Shown piece after piece: positions 62,610 through 64,000 of a DNA stretch of 64,000 nt. Positions within the stretch are counted from its first letter, which is position 1. The number at the start of each line of letters is the position of its first letter. This DNA is from Lachnospiraceae bacterium. GTDB taxonomy: Bacteria; Bacillota; Clostridia; Lachnospirales; Lachnospiraceae. Both the position numbers and the translations under genes were made by a program. The stretch covers positions 62,001 through 126,000 of the forward strand of contig JAGAMG010000026.1 in NCBI GenBank assembly GCA_017624835.1. Reading direction: 5' to 3'. Below the pieces are notes generated by a model. It did not search any database. It had not been told where the DNA came from and saw nothing but the letters and a program-made list of their open reading frames with translations.

Positions 62610-63269
62610 ATGGAATTAAAAGCAGACGTAGGAGACGGAATTGATACTTGGAAAGAGGTTACTCTGATTTATAATGCGGCACTGAAGCAGATGGAAACCA
62701 AAATGGCAATTCTGAATGAAGAGTTTCAGCATGTACATAGGTATAATCCCATAGAGCATATCAAGGCAAGGATGAAAAGCCCGGAAAGTATCGTAAAAAA
62801 GCTAAAGAGAAACGGATATGAATCGACAATAGATAATATGGTAAAACATGTGAATGATATTGCGGGTATTCGTATTATCTGTTCGTTCACTTCGGATATT
62901 TTTACAATAGCACAAATGATTAGTGAGCAGCAGGATATTAAAGTGGTTGCAGTAAAAGATTATATTACATATCCCAAGGCAAGTGGCTATAAAAGCTATC
63001 ATATGATAGTTACGGTGCCTGTATATTTATCCAATCGTACAGTGGATACCAAGGTGGAGGTGCAGATTCGTACAGTTGCAATGGATTTTTGGGCAAGCCT
63101 GGAGCATAAGATTCATTACAAATTTGAAGGAGATGCACCGGATCATATCAAGAATGGATTGATTGCATGTGCCAGAATGGTATCTGATTTGGATGCAAGG
63201 ATGCTTTCTTTGAATGAGGAAATCATAGCCATCAGTCAGGCAGGAGAAGCAGAAAAAGAAAATAAATAG
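62610..63269 (+). CDS. relQ: Small alarmone synthetase (GTP pyrophosphokinase, RelQ type)
   Basis: 219 residues, a single RelA/SpoT synthetase domain with no hydrolase, TGS or ACT domain. Key segments are PIEHIKARMKSPESIVKKLKR, DIAGIRIICSFTSDIF (acidic Mg site), YITYPKASGYKSYHMIV (G-loop with the base-stacking tyrosine) and EVQIRTVAMDFWASLEHKIHYK (second acidic residue). Makes (p)ppGpp without ribosome activation, so control is mainly transcriptional. RBS is the weak GGAAAGTAAGGG stretch. Followed by its own terminator. Confidence 0.93.
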   Translation: MELKADVGDGIDTWKEVTLIYNAALKQMETKMAILNEEFQHVHRYNPIEHIKARMKSPESIVKKLKRNGYESTIDNMVKHVNDIAGIRIICSFTSDIFTIAQMISEQQDIKVVAVKDYITYPKASGYKSYHMIVTVPVYLSNRTVDTKVEVQIRTVAMDFWASLEHKIHYKFEGDAPDHIKNGLIACARMVSDLDARMLSLNEEIIAISQAGEAEKENK

Positions 63270-63271
63270 TA

Positions 63272-63315
63272 AAAAAGCGAGAGTTAATGTGTGAAAAGTA
63301 AGGCTCTCGCTTTTT
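63272..63315 (+). terminator. Intrinsic terminator after relQ
   Basis: AAAAAGCGAGAG (63272-63283) pairs with CTCTCGCTTTTT (63304-63315). Confidence 0.9.
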
Positions 63316-63693
63316 ATGCCTATAAAATGAGGAGTGCCCAGGCACCTTTCAGCACCCGGGCTATTATGAAAAAATTTATCTAATGTGTTTGCAAAAGTAA
63401 TGTTTTTCTATAAAAAGAGTATAGCAATAAAATATGAATAAATTATGAACGAAGTGTAAAAGAATGATTAAAGTTACAAAAAAATGAAAAAAGCAAAGAG
63501 AAAAATGTGCAAAATGCACAAAAAAGAAAAGTTTTTTTCTACGCATAGGAAAATCAAGGGCATTTGGTTATGGGTGTTGTCAGGTTAAGATAAAAATGAT
63601 AAAATAAATACGATAGGCAATCACAGGTTTTGCCTGTGGTATAACAAAACCCCACAGGAAATGTAAATAAAGTACAGAAGGTGGCAGGTGACT
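63316..63693. other. Intergenic stretch
   Basis: AT-rich, no gene seen. It contains a small GC-rich patch with GTGCCCAGGCAC and a GCCC/GGGC pairing (about 63336-63362), and near its end a CACAGG/CCTGTG hairpin (about 63622-63639) that could be part of the leader of the next gene. Confidence 0.5.
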
Positions 63694-64000
63694 ATGTTCG
63701 GAGGAAAATTGATGGATACGTTTATGGACAAGCTGGCGCAGAAGCTTACAGCACAGGAAATGATAAAAGCAAATATGGCAGCAGATGCAGAGGAAATGAA
63801 TCAGCTGAAGGAAAAAAATAAAGAATATGCAGAATGTTTGGAACAGATGCAGAAGCTGGTGGAAGATAGTGTAAATAAATTGGAAAATGCCAAGGTAGAT
63901 GGCGGGGAGATTACCCGATTAGTGGAAGAGGGGATTTCCAAAATTAATCAGGTTCGTGAGACTACCGAAAATCAAATGAATAAAGAAGTGCTGGCTGCAA
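63694..64000 (+). CDS. Coiled-coil protein, 3' truncated by window edge
   Basis: The frame is open from ATG 63694 to the last base (102 codons visible). RBS-like GAAGGTGGCAGGTG precedes it. N-terminal MFGGKLMDTFMDKLAQKLTA, then a charged, heptad-like helix (AEEMNQLKEKNKEYAECLEQ, MQKLVEDSVNKLENA) and VDGGEITRLVEEGISKINQV. No signal peptide. It looks like a cytoplasmic coiled-coil protein; the function cannot be judged from the visible part. Confidence 0.65.
   Translation, partial: MFGGKLMDTFMDKLAQKLTAQEMIKANMAADAEEMNQLKEKNKEYAECLEQMQKLVEDSVNKLENAKVDGGEITRLVEEGISKINQVRETTENQMNKEVLAA

Overview
The window looks like chromosomal DNA of a spore-forming, probably flagellated Clostridia member, most likely Lachnospiraceae. 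The evidence is moderate-to-low GC, strong AGGAGG-type ribosome binding sites, a T-box in front of ileS, SpoIIID, a SPOCS/LysM protein, a DUF5688 protein, a holin-like toxin peptide, two sigma-28-type promoters and class 1B pyrD/pyrK. The taxonomic call is an inference from gene content; there is no rRNA gene in the window.

Layout. 0-2.2 kb: end of a polysaccharide O-acylation pair (MBOAT plus SGNH-like partner). 2.2-12 kb: pncB facing a T-box-controlled ileS, glycogen phosphorylase, an HTH-Uma2 protein and a metallophosphoesterase lipoprotein. 12-15 kb: a YbhJ-type aconitase-superfamily hydratase with an SseB-like protein. 15-23.4 kb: a probable sigma-28-driven calcium-binding-repeat protein with a structured leader, a LytM-like (SpoIIQ-like) membrane protein that has lost its zinc ligands, an amidohydrolase, a GH9-like lipoprotein, then ddl-murF and plsC. 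23.4-29 kb: PrcB-like lipoprotein, a 236-bp fold-back repeat, pyrC-pyrK-pyrD and a SPOCS-LysM protein. 29-34 kb: XRE/TPR regulator and a MoxR-DUF58-DUF4129 operon. 34-43 kb: a sigma-28-type gene, a type I toxin locus, ispE, a GntR regulator, murI, cls, a trigger-factor-like lipoprotein and asnS. 43-48 kb: a second fold-back repeat, NlpC/P60, DUF5688 and a chemoreceptor.

The main accessory region is 48.05-56.6 kb. It holds an AbiEi-like antitoxin gene paired with an unfamiliar 243-residue protein instead of the usual nucleotidyltransferase; an operon of HTH-fused C5-cytosine methyltransferase, McrB-like GTPase and McrC-like nuclease; a 1-kb scar with a broken small ORF of integrative-element type and five copies of a 15-bp palindrome; and a Schlafen/AlbA-type ATPase. 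The core genome resumes at spoIIID, followed by a MATE transporter, a sugar-nucleotide pair (UDPGP-family pyrophosphorylase, galE), a hemolysin III protein and a small alarmone synthetase.

Most unusual observations: (1) a holin-like toxin peptide bracketed by 5'/3' complementary arms and by convergent promoters, which has the form of a complete type I toxin-antitoxin locus; (2) the five-palindrome array in the mobile-element scar; (3) the AbiEi gene with a non-canonical partner; (4) a methyltransferase whose fused HTH has a candidate operator on its own -35 box, in an operon with McrBC-like restriction genes; (5) two approximately 235-bp multi-hairpin elements of similar architecture at unrelated loci; (6) a sigma-28-type leader with two internal hairpins of terminator form. 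All positions and pairings were read by eye; no search or folding program was run.
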